Shown here: positions 13,575 to 21,727 of the stretch, piece after piece
Position numbering within the stretch: the stretch's first letter is position 1
How the letters are laid out: each line of letters opens with the position of its first letter
NCBI RefSeq assembly: GCF_918697925.1
Contig: NZ_CAKKMF010000048.1
Coordinates: 1 to 37,240 of the forward strand
Source of the DNA: Arthrobacter sp. Bi26
GTDB taxonomy: Bacteria > Actinomycetota > Actinomycetes > Actinomycetales > Micrococcaceae
Direction: 5' to 3'
DNA length: 37,240 nucleotides
Made by a program: the position numbers and the translations under genes
Notes under the pieces: generated by a model
The model's input: only the letters and a program-made list of their open reading frames with translations
Databases searched by the model: none
Told to the model about the DNA's origin: nothing

Positions 13575-15011
13575 ATGTCAGCACACATCGGTGTTACCGG
13601 CCTCGCGGTGATGGGGGCCAACCTCGCACGCAACCTGGCCCGGAACGGCTTCACCGTTGCCCTGCACAACCGGTCGGTGGAAAAGACAGACACCCTGCTC
13701 GCCAAGTACGGCGATGAGGGCGACTTCGTCCGCACGGAAACCCTCCAGGAACTCGTTGATTCGCTGGAAAAGCCGCGCCGCGTGCTGATCATGGTCAAGG
13801 CCGGCAAGCCGGTCGATTCCGTGATCGAGCAGCTTGAGCCGCTCCTGGAGGCGGGCGACATCATCATCGACGCCGGCAACTCGCACTACGAGGACACCCG
13901 CCGCCGCGAGGCCGCGCTCGCCAAGAAGGACCTGCACTTCGTCGGCATCGGCGTCTCCGGTGGCGAGGAGGGTGCCCTCAACGGCCCCTCGATCATGCCG
14001 GGCGGTTCCAAGGAGTCCTACGACGCGCTTGGCCCGCTGCTGGAAAAGATCGCCGCCCACGTCGACGGCCAGCCCTGCTGCGCCTGGATCGGCACCGACG
14101 GCGCCGGCCACTTCGTCAAGATGGTCCACAACGGCATCGAATACGCCGACATGCAGGTCATCGGCGAGGCCTTCGACCTCCTGCGCTCCGGCGCCGGGAT
14201 CGAACCGGCCGAGCAGGCCAAGATCTTCGAAGAGTGGAACAAGGGCGACCTCGCCTCCTTCCTGATCGAAATCTCCGCCGAGGTCCTCGGCCACGTCGAT
14301 GCGAAGACCGGCAAGCCGTTCGTCGACGTCGTGGTGGATGCTGCCGGCCAGAAGGGCACCGGCCGCTGGACGGTCATCTCCGCGCTCGAGCTCGGCTCCC
14401 CGACCTCGGGCATCGCAGAGTCGGTCTTTGCCCGGGCCCTGTCCTCGCAGGCGGAGCAGCGCGTGCTGGCCCAGGAACTGCTCGCCGGCGGCGAGGCCGC
14501 CGTCGAGGTCCCCGAGAGCTTTGTCGAAGACGTCCGCCAGGCGCTCTACGCCTCGAAGCTGGTTTCCTACGCCCAGGGGCTGGACATGCTCACCTCCGCG
14601 GCCAAGGAATACGGCTGGGACCTGAAGCTGGATGAAATCGCCTCGCTGTGGCGCGGCGGCTGCATCATCCGCGCCGAGCTGCTCAAGGAGATCACCAAGG
14701 CCTACGCCGCGGCGGAGAAGCCGGCCAACCTGCTCTTCGCCCCGGCGTTCACCAAGGCGATCGCCGAGGTCCTCCCGGCCTGGCGCCGGGTAGTGTCCAC
14801 CGCCGTGCAGCTCGGCATCCCGGTGCCGGTGTTCTCCTCCTCGCTGGCCTACTACGACGGCCTGCGCCGCAAGCGCCTGCCGGCCGCCGTCATCCAGGGC
14901 CAGCGCGACCTCTTCGGTGCGCACACCTACGGCCGCGTCGATGCCGAGGGCACGTTCCACACCCTTTGGGGCGAGGACAAGTCCGAGATCGAGGCAGTCG
15001 ACACCCACTAG
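13575..15011 (+). CDS. gnd: 6-phosphogluconate dehydrogenase, decarboxylating
   Basis: A 478-residue enzyme that converts 6-phosphogluconate to ribulose 5-phosphate, CO2 and NADPH in the oxidative pentose phosphate pathway. The coenzyme fold is GVTGLAVMGANLARN with HNRS, the Arg/Ser pattern typical of NADP use. The substrate site VSGGEEGA lies at 127-134, and catalytic Lys182 and Asn186 are in GHFVKMVHNGIEY. The full-length long form is intact. ATG 13575 has GGAG five bases upstream; the TTG codon just before it is not needed. Tandem repeats upstream suggest specific control, possibly by the divergent GntR regulator, which would link gluconate supply to this step. Confidence 0.98.
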   Translation: MSAHIGVTGLAVMGANLARNLARNGFTVALHNRSVEKTDTLLAKYGDEGDFVRTETLQELVDSLEKPRRVLIMVKAGKPVDSVIEQLEPLLEAGDIIIDAGNSHYEDTRRREAALAKKDLHFVGIGVSGGEEGALNGPSIMPGGSKESYDALGPLLEKIAAHVDGQPCCAWIGTDGAGHFVKMVHNGIEYADMQVIGEAFDLLRSGAGIEPAEQAKIFEEWNKGDLASFLIEISAEVLGHVDAKTGKPFVDVVVDAAGQKGTGRWTVISALELGSPTSGIAESVFARALSSQAEQRVLAQELLAGGEAAVEVPESFVEDVRQALYASKLVSYAQGLDMLTSAAKEYGWDLKLDEIASLWRGGCIIRAELLKEITKAYAAAEKPANLLFAPAFTKAIAEVLPAWRRVVSTAVQLGIPVPVFSSSLAYYDGLRRKRLPAAVIQGQRDLFGAHTYGRVDAEGTFHTLWGEDKSEIEAVDTH

Positions 15012-15017
15012 CCGCAC

Positions 15018-15068
15018 CACGGACGGCCGGCACCTTCCAGATACTCTGGGAGGCGCCGGCCGTCCGTG
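15018..15068 (+). terminator. 14-bp hairpin terminator after gnd
   Basis: CACGGACGGCCGGC (15018-15031) pairs perfectly with GCCGGCCGTCCGTG (15055-15068). It begins seven bases after the gnd stop and has no T run. Confidence 0.75.
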
Positions 15069-15084
15069 TATCCGGCCGCTCCTA

Positions 15085-15112
15085 CCCAAGGAGTTCAGCG
15101 CCCAAGGAGTTC
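15085..15112 (+). repeat. Duplicated Shine-Dalgarno unit
   Basis: CCCAAGGAGTTC occurs at 15085-15096 and 15101-15112. The second AAGGAG lies eight bases before ATG 15118; the first is 16 bases further away. Confidence 0.8.
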
Positions 15113-15117
15113 TGCAC

Positions 15118-15951
15118 ATGCCCCAGCCCGTAGCGCTTGTCACCGGTGCGTCCACCGGGATCGGCTTTGCCACCGCGAAGAAGCTCGCCGCGGCCGGCTT
15201 CACCGTCTATGCCGGTGCCCGCCGGGTGGAGAAGATGGAGCCGTTGAAAGCCTCCGGCGTCAAGGTGATGGCCCTGGACGTGACGGATGAGGACTCGATG
15301 GGCGCCGCCGTCGGGGAAGTGCTGGCCGCGCACGGCCGGATCGACGTCCTGGTCAACAACGCCGGCTACGGGACGTACGGTTCGCTCGAGGAGGTGGAGC
15401 TGGCCGAGGGGCGACGGCAGTTCGACGTGAACGTCTTCGGGCTGGCGCGCATGACGCAGCTCGTGATCCCCGCCATGCGGGCCGCGCGGGCGGGCCGGAT
15501 CATCAACATCTCATCGATCGGCGGCAAAATGTACGAGCCGCTGGGCGCCTGGTACCACGCGACGAAGTTTGCGGTGGAAGGCCTGAGTGATTCGCTGCGG
15601 CTCGAGCTTAAGCCGCACGGGATTGATGTGGCCATCATCGAGCCCGCCGGGACGCAGTCCGAGTGGGGCGCCATTGCGGCGCAGGGGCTGCTGGCCAGCT
15701 CCGGGAGTGGCCCGTACGGGGCCCAGGCCAAGGTGGTGGCGGCTGCCATGGCCACCACGGACAACGCTGCAACGTCGGCGCGGCCGGAGCTCGCGGCCGA
15801 GGCGATCCTGCACGCGGCGACGGCACGGCGCCCCAAGACCCGGTACCCGGTGGGTGCCAGCGCCCGGGGGATCCTGATGCTGCGCCACCTGCTGCCGGAC
15901 CGTGTGTTCGACGCCGTCCTGTGGAACATCTACAAGCGGTTCCCCGGGTAG
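15118..15951 (+). CDS. Short-chain dehydrogenase/reductase
   Basis: A 277-residue classical SDR. TGASTGIG (9-16), NNAGYG (80-85), Ser133, Tyr146 and Lys150 (YHATK) are present, and GAR at 33-35 after the second strand suggests NADP preference. The C-terminal third (YPVGASARGILMLRHLLPDR) is typical of the 17-beta-hydroxysteroid-like or oxidoreductase SDRs with a longer tail. Substrate unknown. ATG 15118 has a strong AAGGAG at the right distance, duplicated upstream. It lies between the gnd terminator and the convergent cysE gene, so it is probably transcribed alone. Confidence 0.9.
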   Translation: MPQPVALVTGASTGIGFATAKKLAAAGFTVYAGARRVEKMEPLKASGVKVMALDVTDEDSMGAAVGEVLAAHGRIDVLVNNAGYGTYGSLEEVELAEGRRQFDVNVFGLARMTQLVIPAMRAARAGRIINISSIGGKMYEPLGAWYHATKFAVEGLSDSLRLELKPHGIDVAIIEPAGTQSEWGAIAAQGLLASSGSGPYGAQAKVVAAAMATTDNAATSARPELAAEAILHAATARRPKTRYPVGASARGILMLRHLLPDRVFDAVLWNIYKRFPG

Positions 15952-15975
15952 GACCGCCCAGATCCGGTATTGGGT

Positions 15976-16560
15976 CTAGATGTGGTAATCGATCAGGTAT
16001 TCGGCCGGGTCGACGGCGGGCTTGGTCTCGCGCTGCGCATCGCGGTGACGCCACGTAGCCGGCACGCCGGTGACGATTGATTCCGCCGGGGCATCCTTGA
16101 CCACCACGGCGTTGGCGCCGACGGCGCTGTCCCGGCCGATAGTAATGGGGCCCAGGATCTTGGCCCCGGCGCCGATCACCACGCGGTCCTCGATGGTGGG
16201 GTGGCGTTTGATCTTGGCCAGCGAGCGGCCGCCGAGGGTCACGCCGTGGTAGATCATGACGTCCTCGCCGATCTCGGCGGTCTCGCCGATGACCACGCCC
16301 ATGCCGTGGTCGATGAAGAAGCGCCGGCCGATGGTCGCGCCGGGGTGGATCTCGATGCCCGTGAGGAACCGGGCGAGCTGGGAGATGAGCCGCGCCGGGA
16401 ACCGCAGGGCCGGGTTTTGCCACAGCCGGTGCGTCAGGCGGTGGAACCAGATCGCGTGCAGGCCGGAATAGGCGAAGAAGTTCTCAAAAGAACCTCGAGC
16501 CGCCGGGTCGTGGGACCGGGCGGCGTCGAGGTCTTCCTTCAGTCTTGCGAAGAAGCTCAC
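15976..16560 (-). CDS. cysE: Serine O-acetyltransferase
   Basis: A 194-residue enzyme that makes O-acetylserine from serine and acetyl-CoA, the first step of cysteine synthesis. A short N-terminal helical part ([15 protein letters not shown]) precedes the left-handed beta-helix with hexapeptide repeats and the motifs [28 protein letters not shown] and GVTLGG. The length is that of the short EpsC/CysE form. The GTG start at 16560 has AAAGGT five bases upstream. cysK ends 39 bases before it on the same strand, so the two form a cysKE operon and their products probably form the cysteine synthase complex; the C-terminal Ile (YHI) fits insertion into CysK. Confidence 0.96.
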   Translation of the reverse strand: MSFFARLKEDLDAARSHDPAARGSFENFFAYSGLHAIWFHRLTHRLWQNPALRFPARLISQLARFLTGIEIHPGATIGRRFFIDHGMGVVIGETAEIGEDVMIYHGVTLGGRSLAKIKRHPTIEDRVVIGAGAKILGPITIGRDSAVGANAVVVKDAPAESIVTGVPATWRHRDAQRETKPAVDPAEYLIDYHI

Positions 16561-16599
16561 AAAGACCTTTCTGGGGAATTGTGGGACAGCGGCAGGTAC

Positions 16600-17535
16600 T
16601 TAGCCGCGGATGTCGTCGTACAGCACGGTGGAGATGTAGCGCTCACCAAAGTCGCAAACCACAGCAACAATGAGTTTACCGGCGTTCTCCGGGCGCTTGG
16701 CTAGCTCCAGGGCCGCCCAGACGATGGCGCCGGAGGAGATGCCGCCCAGGATGCCTTCCTTGATGCCGAGATCGCGGGCGACGCGGACGGAATCTTCCAG
16801 CGTGGCGTCGATGACCTCGTCGTAGACGTTGGTGTCCAGGATTTCCGGGACGAAGTTCGCGCCGAGGCCCTGGATCTTGTGCGGGCCCGGGGCGCCGCCG
16901 TTGAGGATGGCGGAGTCCTTCGGCTCAACGGCGACGATCTGGACGTCCGGCTTGCGTTCCTTCAGGACCTGCCCGACGCCGGTGACGGTGCCGCCGGTGC
17001 CGACGCCGGCGACGAAGATGTCCACCTTGCCGTCGGTGTCCGTCCAGATTTCCTCGGCCGTGGTGCGGCGGTGGACCTCCGGGTTGGCCTCGTTGGCGAA
17101 CTGCTGGGCCCAGATGGAGTTCTCCGTGTTGGCCACGATCTCCTGGGCCTTCTCCACGGCTCCGCGCATGCCCTCGGAGCCGGGGGTCAGGACAATTTCG
17201 GCACCGTACGCGCGCAGCATGACCCGGCGCTCGGTGGACATGGTTTCCGGCATGGTCAGGATGACCCTGTAGCCGCGGGCCGCGCCCACCATGGCCAGGG
17301 CGATTCCGGTGTTGCCGGACGTGCCTTCGACAATGGTGCCGCCGGGCCTGAGGGCACCGGACTTCTCGGCAGCATCAATGATGGCGACGCCGATCCGGTC
17401 CTTGACGCTGTTGGCCGGGTTGTAGAACTCCAGCTTGACGGCCACGGTGGCGTCAAGACCTTCGGTCAGCCGGTTCAGCCGGACCAGCGGAGTTCCGCCC
17501 ACCAGCTGGGTTACATCGTCATAGATCGGTGCCAT
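16600..17535 (-). CDS. cysK: Cysteine synthase A (O-acetylserine sulfhydrylase)
   Basis: A 311-residue pyridoxal-phosphate enzyme that forms cysteine from O-acetylserine and sulfide. The PLP lysine is Lys45 in [11 protein letters not shown], the substrate loop is EGTSGNTG (70-77), and the phosphate loop [10 protein letters not shown] follows. The C-terminal GGISSGA is conserved. The ATG at 17535 has an AGG about ten bases upstream. A TAGGCT on the minus strand (17579-17574) is a likely -10, giving a leader of about 32 bases. It is the first gene of the cysKE operon. Confidence 0.97.
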   Translation of the reverse strand: MAPIYDDVTQLVGGTPLVRLNRLTEGLDATVAVKLEFYNPANSVKDRIGVAIIDAAEKSGALRPGGTIVEGTSGNTGIALAMVGAARGYRVILTMPETMSTERRVMLRAYGAEIVLTPGSEGMRGAVEKAQEIVANTENSIWAQQFANEANPEVHRRTTAEEIWTDTDGKVDIFVAGVGTGGTVTGVGQVLKERKPDVQIVAVEPKDSAILNGGAPGPHKIQGLGANFVPEILDTNVYDEVIDATLEDSVRVARDLGIKEGILGGISSGAIVWAALELAKRPENAGKLIVAVVCDFGERYISTVLYDDIRG

Positions 17536-17600
17536 GTATGTATGCCTGTCTTTGAAGAGGGTTGACTGAGGTCAGCCTAACGAGCGCCTGCAGGCCCTAG

Positions 17601-18125
17601 CTAAGCATTAAGCCATGCAGAGTAATATTTCCTCGCCTTGGCCAGCTTCGGGTTGATGATGACCTGGCAGTAGCCCTCCTCGGGGTACTTGGCGAAGAAG
17701 TCCTGGTGGATTTCCTCGGCCACATGGAACTTCGGCAGCCGGCTGACCTCGGTGACGATCGGGTGCCGCCACAGGGCCTGGTTCCGTTCGATCGCCTCCT
17801 CGAACAGGATCTTTTCCTCGGTGGTCTCGTAGAACATCGAGGACCGGTACTGGGTCCCGACGTCGTAGCCCTGCCGGTTCAGTGTGGTGGGGTCGTGGAG
17901 GACGAAGAACATGTCCAGGATGACCTCCGCGGGAATGACGTCCTCGTCGAACGTCACCGCCACCACCTCGGCATGGCCTGTGGTCCCGGAGCACACAGAG
18001 TAGTAGTCGGGGTTGTGTTCATGGCCTCCGGTGTAGCCCGAGACGACCGAGCTGACGCCCTTGGTTTTCTGGTAGACGGCGTCGAGGCACCAAAAGCAGC
18101 CTCCGCCGAGGACAAAAGTTCTCAT
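17601..18125 (-). CDS. msrA: Peptide methionine sulfoxide reductase A
   Basis: A 174-residue repair enzyme that reduces methionine-S-sulfoxide in proteins. The catalytic motif GGGCFWC lies at residues 6-12, followed by SGYTGGHEHNPDYYSVCSGTTGHAE, with a resolving-type Cys in GYCQVIINP near the C-terminus. ATG 18125 begins MRTFVLGGGCFW as usual; the longer frame from 18164 adds residues without family match. It lies upstream of cysK on the same strand, and the sulfur and oxidative-stress roles agree, but a 65-base gap with a -10-like box separates them. It is divergent from the Nif3-like gene. Confidence 0.96.
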   Translation of the reverse strand: MRTFVLGGGCFWCLDAVYQKTKGVSSVVSGYTGGHEHNPDYYSVCSGTTGHAEVVAVTFDEDVIPAEVILDMFFVLHDPTTLNRQGYDVGTQYRSSMFYETTEEKILFEEAIERNQALWRHPIVTEVSRLPKFHVAEEIHQDFFAKYPEEGYCQVIINPKLAKARKYYSAWLNA

Positions 18126-18224
18126 GATCTCTTCAATGGTTCGAGGGCCCCGATGATTCCCCACCCACCTTACGAGAGTGTTACGAGTGACAGTGCCGCC
18201 CGCGGATAGGGTAAAAATGGGGGT

Positions 18225-19154
18225 ATGGAACCTGTGAACACCGATGTTTCAGCGGAATCCGACCGCGCTGCTGCCGCCGTCGACGGCGATGCCGGCACAG
18301 GGGAGGCCTCGGGCGCCGCGACGCTGGGCATGATCCAGCTGGCGGTGGAGGAGCTCTGGCCTGAATCGCTGGCCGAGGACTGGGACGAGGTGGGCCTCGT
18401 GGCGGGCCACCCGAACGCCGAGGTGCACAGGGTCATGTTCGCGGTCGATCCGACGACCGATGTGATCGAGGAAGCCATCGACTTCGGTGCCGAGCTGCTG
18501 ATCACGCACCATCCGCTGCTGCTCAAAGGCGTGACGTCCGTCGCGGCGAACACGGCCAAGGGCAAAGCCGTGCACCGCCTCATCGAGTCCAGGACCGCGC
18601 TGATGACCGTGCACACCAACGGTGACTCCGCCGTCGGGGGCGTCTCCGACGTCCTTGCTGACGCGCTGGGCCTGCAGAACGTGGCCCCGCTGACTCCCGC
18701 GGCGAACGGTCTCCCCGAGGAAGGCATCGGCCGCGTCGGCGACCTCGAAGAGGTCCTGACGCTGGGTGATTTCGCCGCCCGCGTGTTCGGCATCCTGCCC
18801 TCTGTGGCCGGCGGCGTCCGGGTATCGGGTGACCGGGACGGGCTGATCCGGCGGGTGGCTGTCTGCGGTGGCGCCGGGGATTCCCTCTTCGGCGAGGTGC
18901 GGGCGAGCAACGCGGACGTCTACGTGACGGCGGACCTGAGGCACCACCCGGCCTCGGAAGCCCGGGAGGCGGCGGTCAACGACCGGCCGTACCTGATCGA
19001 CGTCTCCCACTTCGCCAGCGAATGGCTCTGGCTGCCTGCGGCCGCCGAAGCGCTGGGCAATGTGCTCGCCGACCAGGGCCACGACGTCGAGATCCGGGTC
19101 AGTACCACCAACAGCGACCCGTGGGACTTCATTCTGACTCCGGGCGGGGACTAG
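18225..19154 (+). CDS. Nif3-like dinuclear metal centre protein
   Basis: A 309-residue protein of the NIF3/DUF34 family (often labelled GTP cyclohydrolase I type 2, a function not proven for most members). Metal ligands are visible in LLITHHPLLLKG, the DPTTDV segment and the late HFASEWLWLP; VHTNGDSAVGG is the other family signature. The first ~35 residues are a low-complexity Ala-rich extension. ATG 18225 lies 12 bases after a TAGGGT (18207-18212), so the leader is very short or absent. The zinc-ribbon gene follows 62 bases later, the same pair as Rv2230c/Rv2229c in M. tuberculosis. Confidence 0.92.
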   Translation: MEPVNTDVSAESDRAAAAVDGDAGTGEASGAATLGMIQLAVEELWPESLAEDWDEVGLVAGHPNAEVHRVMFAVDPTTDVIEEAIDFGAELLITHHPLLLKGVTSVAANTAKGKAVHRLIESRTALMTVHTNGDSAVGGVSDVLADALGLQNVAPLTPAANGLPEEGIGRVGDLEEVLTLGDFAARVFGILPSVAGGVRVSGDRDGLIRRVAVCGGAGDSLFGEVRASNADVYVTADLRHHPASEAREAAVNDRPYLIDVSHFASEWLWLPAAAEALGNVLADQGHDVEIRVSTTNSDPWDFILTPGGD

Positions 19155-19216
19155 AGTCTAGGGAGCGCCGATACGGTGCCCGGCTTCGGCCGGTTTGGAT
19201 TTAGCGGAGGTAAATA

Positions 19217-19954
19217 GTGGCCAAGGCAGCACCGGCGGAACAGTTGAAGTTGCTCGAATTGCAGGGACTCGATGCCAAGCTCAAGTCCTTGTCCAACCGC
19301 CGACGAAGCCTTGAAAGTGACTCCCGGATCACCGACCTGGAAGCCGCGCTCAGCGTGGCCAACGGTGAACTTGGCGCCGCGAAGGTGGCCGTCCACGACG
19401 CCGAGCTCGAGCTCAAGCGCTCAGAGGCCGACGTCGAGCAGGTTGCCTCCCGGATCGAACGCGACGAGGCGCGGCTCAACAGCGGCACCGGCCTGTCCAA
19501 GGATCTCGTTGCCCTGCAGCGCGACCTCGTCTCCCTGAACAAGCGCCGCTCGGACCTCGAGGACGTCGAGCTCGAAGTCCTCGAACGGCTCGACTCGCTC
19601 CGCGCCCGCCAGGGGGCACAGCAGCAGATCGTGGACGACATCCAGGGCTCCTTCGGCTCCATCCGTGCCGAGCTGGACGGGCAGCTGGCCGAGATTGCTG
19701 CCGAAGCCACTGTGGTGCGCGGGCGGCGTGCCGAGTTCGCCGCCGGACTCGACGCCGGGATGCTTGCCGTCTACGAGAAGACCCTGGCCAAGCGCGGCGT
19801 CGGCGCTGCCCGGCTCTTCCACGGCACCTCGGAAGGCTCCGGCATGCACCTCAGCCCCGGCGACCTGGCCGAGATCAAGGCCGCGGCTGAGGACGACATC
19901 GTGTTCTGCCCGGACTCCGGCTGCATCCTGGTCCGCTCGGCCGAGTGGGCCTAG
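19217..19954 (+). CDS. Coiled-coil protein with degenerate C4 zinc ribbon
   Basis: A 245-residue protein. Residues ~5-175 form a long antiparallel coiled coil of the CT398 type (QLKLLELQGLDAKLKSLSNR and following heptads). The C-terminal ~60 residues match the zinc-ribbon module (zf-RING_7), but the first CxxC is SEGS and the second is stretched to CPDSGC, so a four-Cys zinc site is not possible. The module was probably kept for its fold or partner binding. GTG 19217 has GGAGG six bases upstream. Its pairing with the Nif3-like gene is conserved in Actinobacteria. Function unknown; chaperone- or secretion-adaptor roles suggested for relatives are not testable here. Confidence 0.88.
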   Translation: MAKAAPAEQLKLLELQGLDAKLKSLSNRRRSLESDSRITDLEAALSVANGELGAAKVAVHDAELELKRSEADVEQVASRIERDEARLNSGTGLSKDLVALQRDLVSLNKRRSDLEDVELEVLERLDSLRARQGAQQQIVDDIQGSFGSIRAELDGQLAEIAAEATVVRGRRAEFAAGLDAGMLAVYEKTLAKRGVGAARLFHGTSEGSGMHLSPGDLAEIKAAAEDDIVFCPDSGCILVRSAEWA

Positions 19955-19961
19955 CCGGTTC

Positions 19962-20726
19962 CTAGCCCGGCAGGATGATGTTGAGGGTGTGCGGCTTCCG
20001 GGCCGTGCCCTCAACGAGTTCGGCAACCCACTTCTCCGCCGCCGCCTTCTGCAGCTGCGCCGGGGTTTGGGGAGCCTTGCCCCTGCGGCTGAGCAAATGC
20101 CGTGCCAGCTCGCCCCGGGTGTGCTTGGCAAAGTGGCTGACCACCTTGCGCACGCCGGCGGTCTCGGTGAAGACGTTCACGGCCACTGTCTGCTCCGGCG
20201 GGGGAGTCCAGGCCGCGGCGTAGGTGCTGGACCGGCAGTCCACTAACAGCTCACCCGCAGTGACCGCCGCCAGGGCGTCGCCCAGTTGCGGCTTCCAGAA
20301 CGAGGCCAGCCGTCCGACGTCGGGCAGCGAGATCCCCATCGAGAGGCGGTAGGCCGGTACGCGGTCGGCGAAGCGGATGGCGCCCCACAGGGCGGACACC
20401 ACCAGCACCGAAGCGTCGGCCTTCTTCCGCTGCGCCGGGGTCAGGGAGTCGTAGCCGAGGGCGTCGAAGAGCACCCCGGAATACACCTGGTGGGCCGGGG
20501 CGGCAGGTTCCGCGTGCAGGCGGGTGTTGCGTTCGACGTCGGAACTCAGCGAGGCGCCGACGCCCAGCAGCGCCAGGGCGTCCTCGTGGGCGCTGACGGT
20601 GCCGAGGGCGTCCAGGACCCTGGCCCGGGAGCTGTTGAGGGCGGGAAAGCTCAAGGCGCTCCAGTCGGCGGCGTCCCCGCCCACAGCGGGAGTCTTGCCC
20701 TCGGAGGGCGGCAGCAGAATTAGCAC
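19962..20726 (-). CDS. yaaA: Peroxide stress protein YaaA / DUF328
   Basis: A 254-residue protein of the YaaA family, which in E. coli limits free iron and DNA damage during peroxide stress. It opens with the typical LILLPPSEGK, and carries VVSALWGAIRFADRVPAYRLSMG and NVFTETAGVRKVVSHFAKHTRGELARH. The start is GTG 20726: TAAGAT on the minus strand (20738-20733) precedes it by six bases, a leaderless layout. It is convergent with the zinc-ribbon gene, with seven bases between the stops. The mechanism in the family is incompletely known. Confidence 0.93.
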   Translation of the reverse strand: MLILLPPSEGKTPAVGGDAADWSALSFPALNSSRARVLDALGTVSAHEDALALLGVGASLSSDVERNTRLHAEPAAPAHQVYSGVLFDALGYDSLTPAQRKKADASVLVVSALWGAIRFADRVPAYRLSMGISLPDVGRLASFWKPQLGDALAAVTAGELLVDCRSSTYAAAWTPPPEQTVAVNVFTETAGVRKVVSHFAKHTRGELARHLLSRRGKAPQTPAQLQKAAAEKWVAELVEGTARKPHTLNIILPG

Positions 20727-20732
20727 CGTACG

Positions 20733-20738
20733 ATCTTA
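20733..20738 (-). promoter_or_regulatory. -10 box for leaderless yaaA mRNA
   Basis: TAAGAT on the minus strand is followed by six bases and GTG 20726. No ribosome binding site exists between them. Confidence 0.55.
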
Positions 20739-20788
20739 CCGGCGGCGGGGGCCGCGGGTGCCGCAGTCCGGGGCCGGCGGCGGAGGGT

Positions 20789-21682
20789 TCAGGCGAGGTG
20801 GTAGCCCAGAAATGACAGCACCTCGGGCAGGACGGACCGCCAGTAGCTGTAGTCGTGGCCGCCCGGCCGGAAACTCCCCTCGACATCGCCCGGCAGTCCT
20901 GCGCGGTAGGCACGGACCGTGGCGGCAAGCTCGTCCCCGGTGCCGCAATCAATCCGCATGGGCACGGCCGCGAGTCGGGGCCGGAGCGCGAACACATCAT
21001 GGGCCGCGAAGTCGGCCGGGCCGTCGAAAGCGGATTCCTGTCGTGGGTCGTAGTGGTCCCAGACCGCCGGGCTCATGGCCGCGACGGCGCGGACTCCGGG
21101 CAGCCGGCCCTGCGAGGCCAGCAGGAGGGCGCCGAAGCCTCCCATAGAGATGCCGAAGAGGCCGATCCTGCCAAGGTCGTAGCCCTGGCCGCCCAGGAAC
21201 GGAACAAACTCCTTCACCAGCAACGACTGGGTGTCGCTGCCGTCGGCGCGGGGGTGCCACCACGTGTTTCCGCCGTCCACCGCAGCGATCGCGAACGGCG
21301 CCCCACCGGCGTCCAGGTGCCCCTGGAGGGCCTCATGGGCCGCCATATCCTCCAGCAGGACGGTGTGGCTGCCGCCCAGTCCGTGAAGAAACACCGCCAC
21401 GGGCAATTCGGGCGGCACGCCGCCGGGCGGCAATTCGGGTGCAGCCAGCGACCAATGGCTGGCGATCCCGGGGCGGAAAGCCGAGACGAATGAACCTGTT
21501 CTGGTCCGGACTGTCAACGGGGCGGCGGGAGCCGGCAGAGCTGTCGCCGTCGGGCTTGCCGGCGCGGGCGGGGAGCTCTCGGGAGGCGCTATGCCGTCAG
21601 TGCAGGCTGTGAGGGCGGACGCGCCAAGGCCGATTCCTGCCAGCTCAAGCAGCCGGCGCCGGGTCAGGGCAGACTTGTCCAT
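20789..21682 (-). CDS. Tat-exported lipoprotein esterase (esterase D / antigen 85-like)
   Basis: A 297-residue secreted alpha/beta hydrolase. The N-terminus has twin arginines (TRRRLLELAGIGLGASAL) and a lipobox LTAC with Cys27, so it is probably exported folded by Tat and then lipid-anchored. A Pro/Ser/Ala-rich linker follows to about residue 55. The hydrolase domain shows VFLHGLGGSH (oxyanion side), the nucleophile in GLFGISMGGFGALLL, and the catalytic His in RPGGHDYSYW. The fold resembles esterase D and mycobacterial antigen 85. The ATG at 21682 is preceded by TATTAT and six bases, again leaderless. Substrate unknown; carbohydrate esters or envelope lipids are possible. Confidence 0.87.
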   Translation of the reverse strand: MDKSALTRRRLLELAGIGLGASALTACTDGIAPPESSPPAPASPTATALPAPAAPLTVRTRTGSFVSAFRPGIASHWSLAAPELPPGGVPPELPVAVFLHGLGGSHTVLLEDMAAHEALQGHLDAGGAPFAIAAVDGGNTWWHPRADGSDTQSLLVKEFVPFLGGQGYDLGRIGLFGISMGGFGALLLASQGRLPGVRAVAAMSPAVWDHYDPRQESAFDGPADFAAHDVFALRPRLAAVPMRIDCGTGDELAATVRAYRAGLPGDVEGSFRPGGHDYSYWRSVLPEVLSFLGYHLA

Positions 21683-21688
21683 CCCTCG

Positions 21689-21720
21689 ATAATAGGCGCG
21701 CCGGTAATAGGCGCGCCGGT
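21689..21720 (-). repeat. 15-bp tandem duplication in the esterase promoter
   Basis: AATAGGCGCGCCGGT is present twice without a gap (21691-21705 and 21706-21720). The -10 box TATTAT (minus strand, 21694-21689) overlaps the end of the copy nearest the gene, so the duplication extends through the -10 to -35 spacer. Confidence 0.8.
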
Positions 21721-21727
21721 CCGGGCG

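Noticed and set aside
13578..15203. 541-codon minus-strand frame
   Set aside because: Antisense to gnd, which has every catalytic residue on the plus strand.
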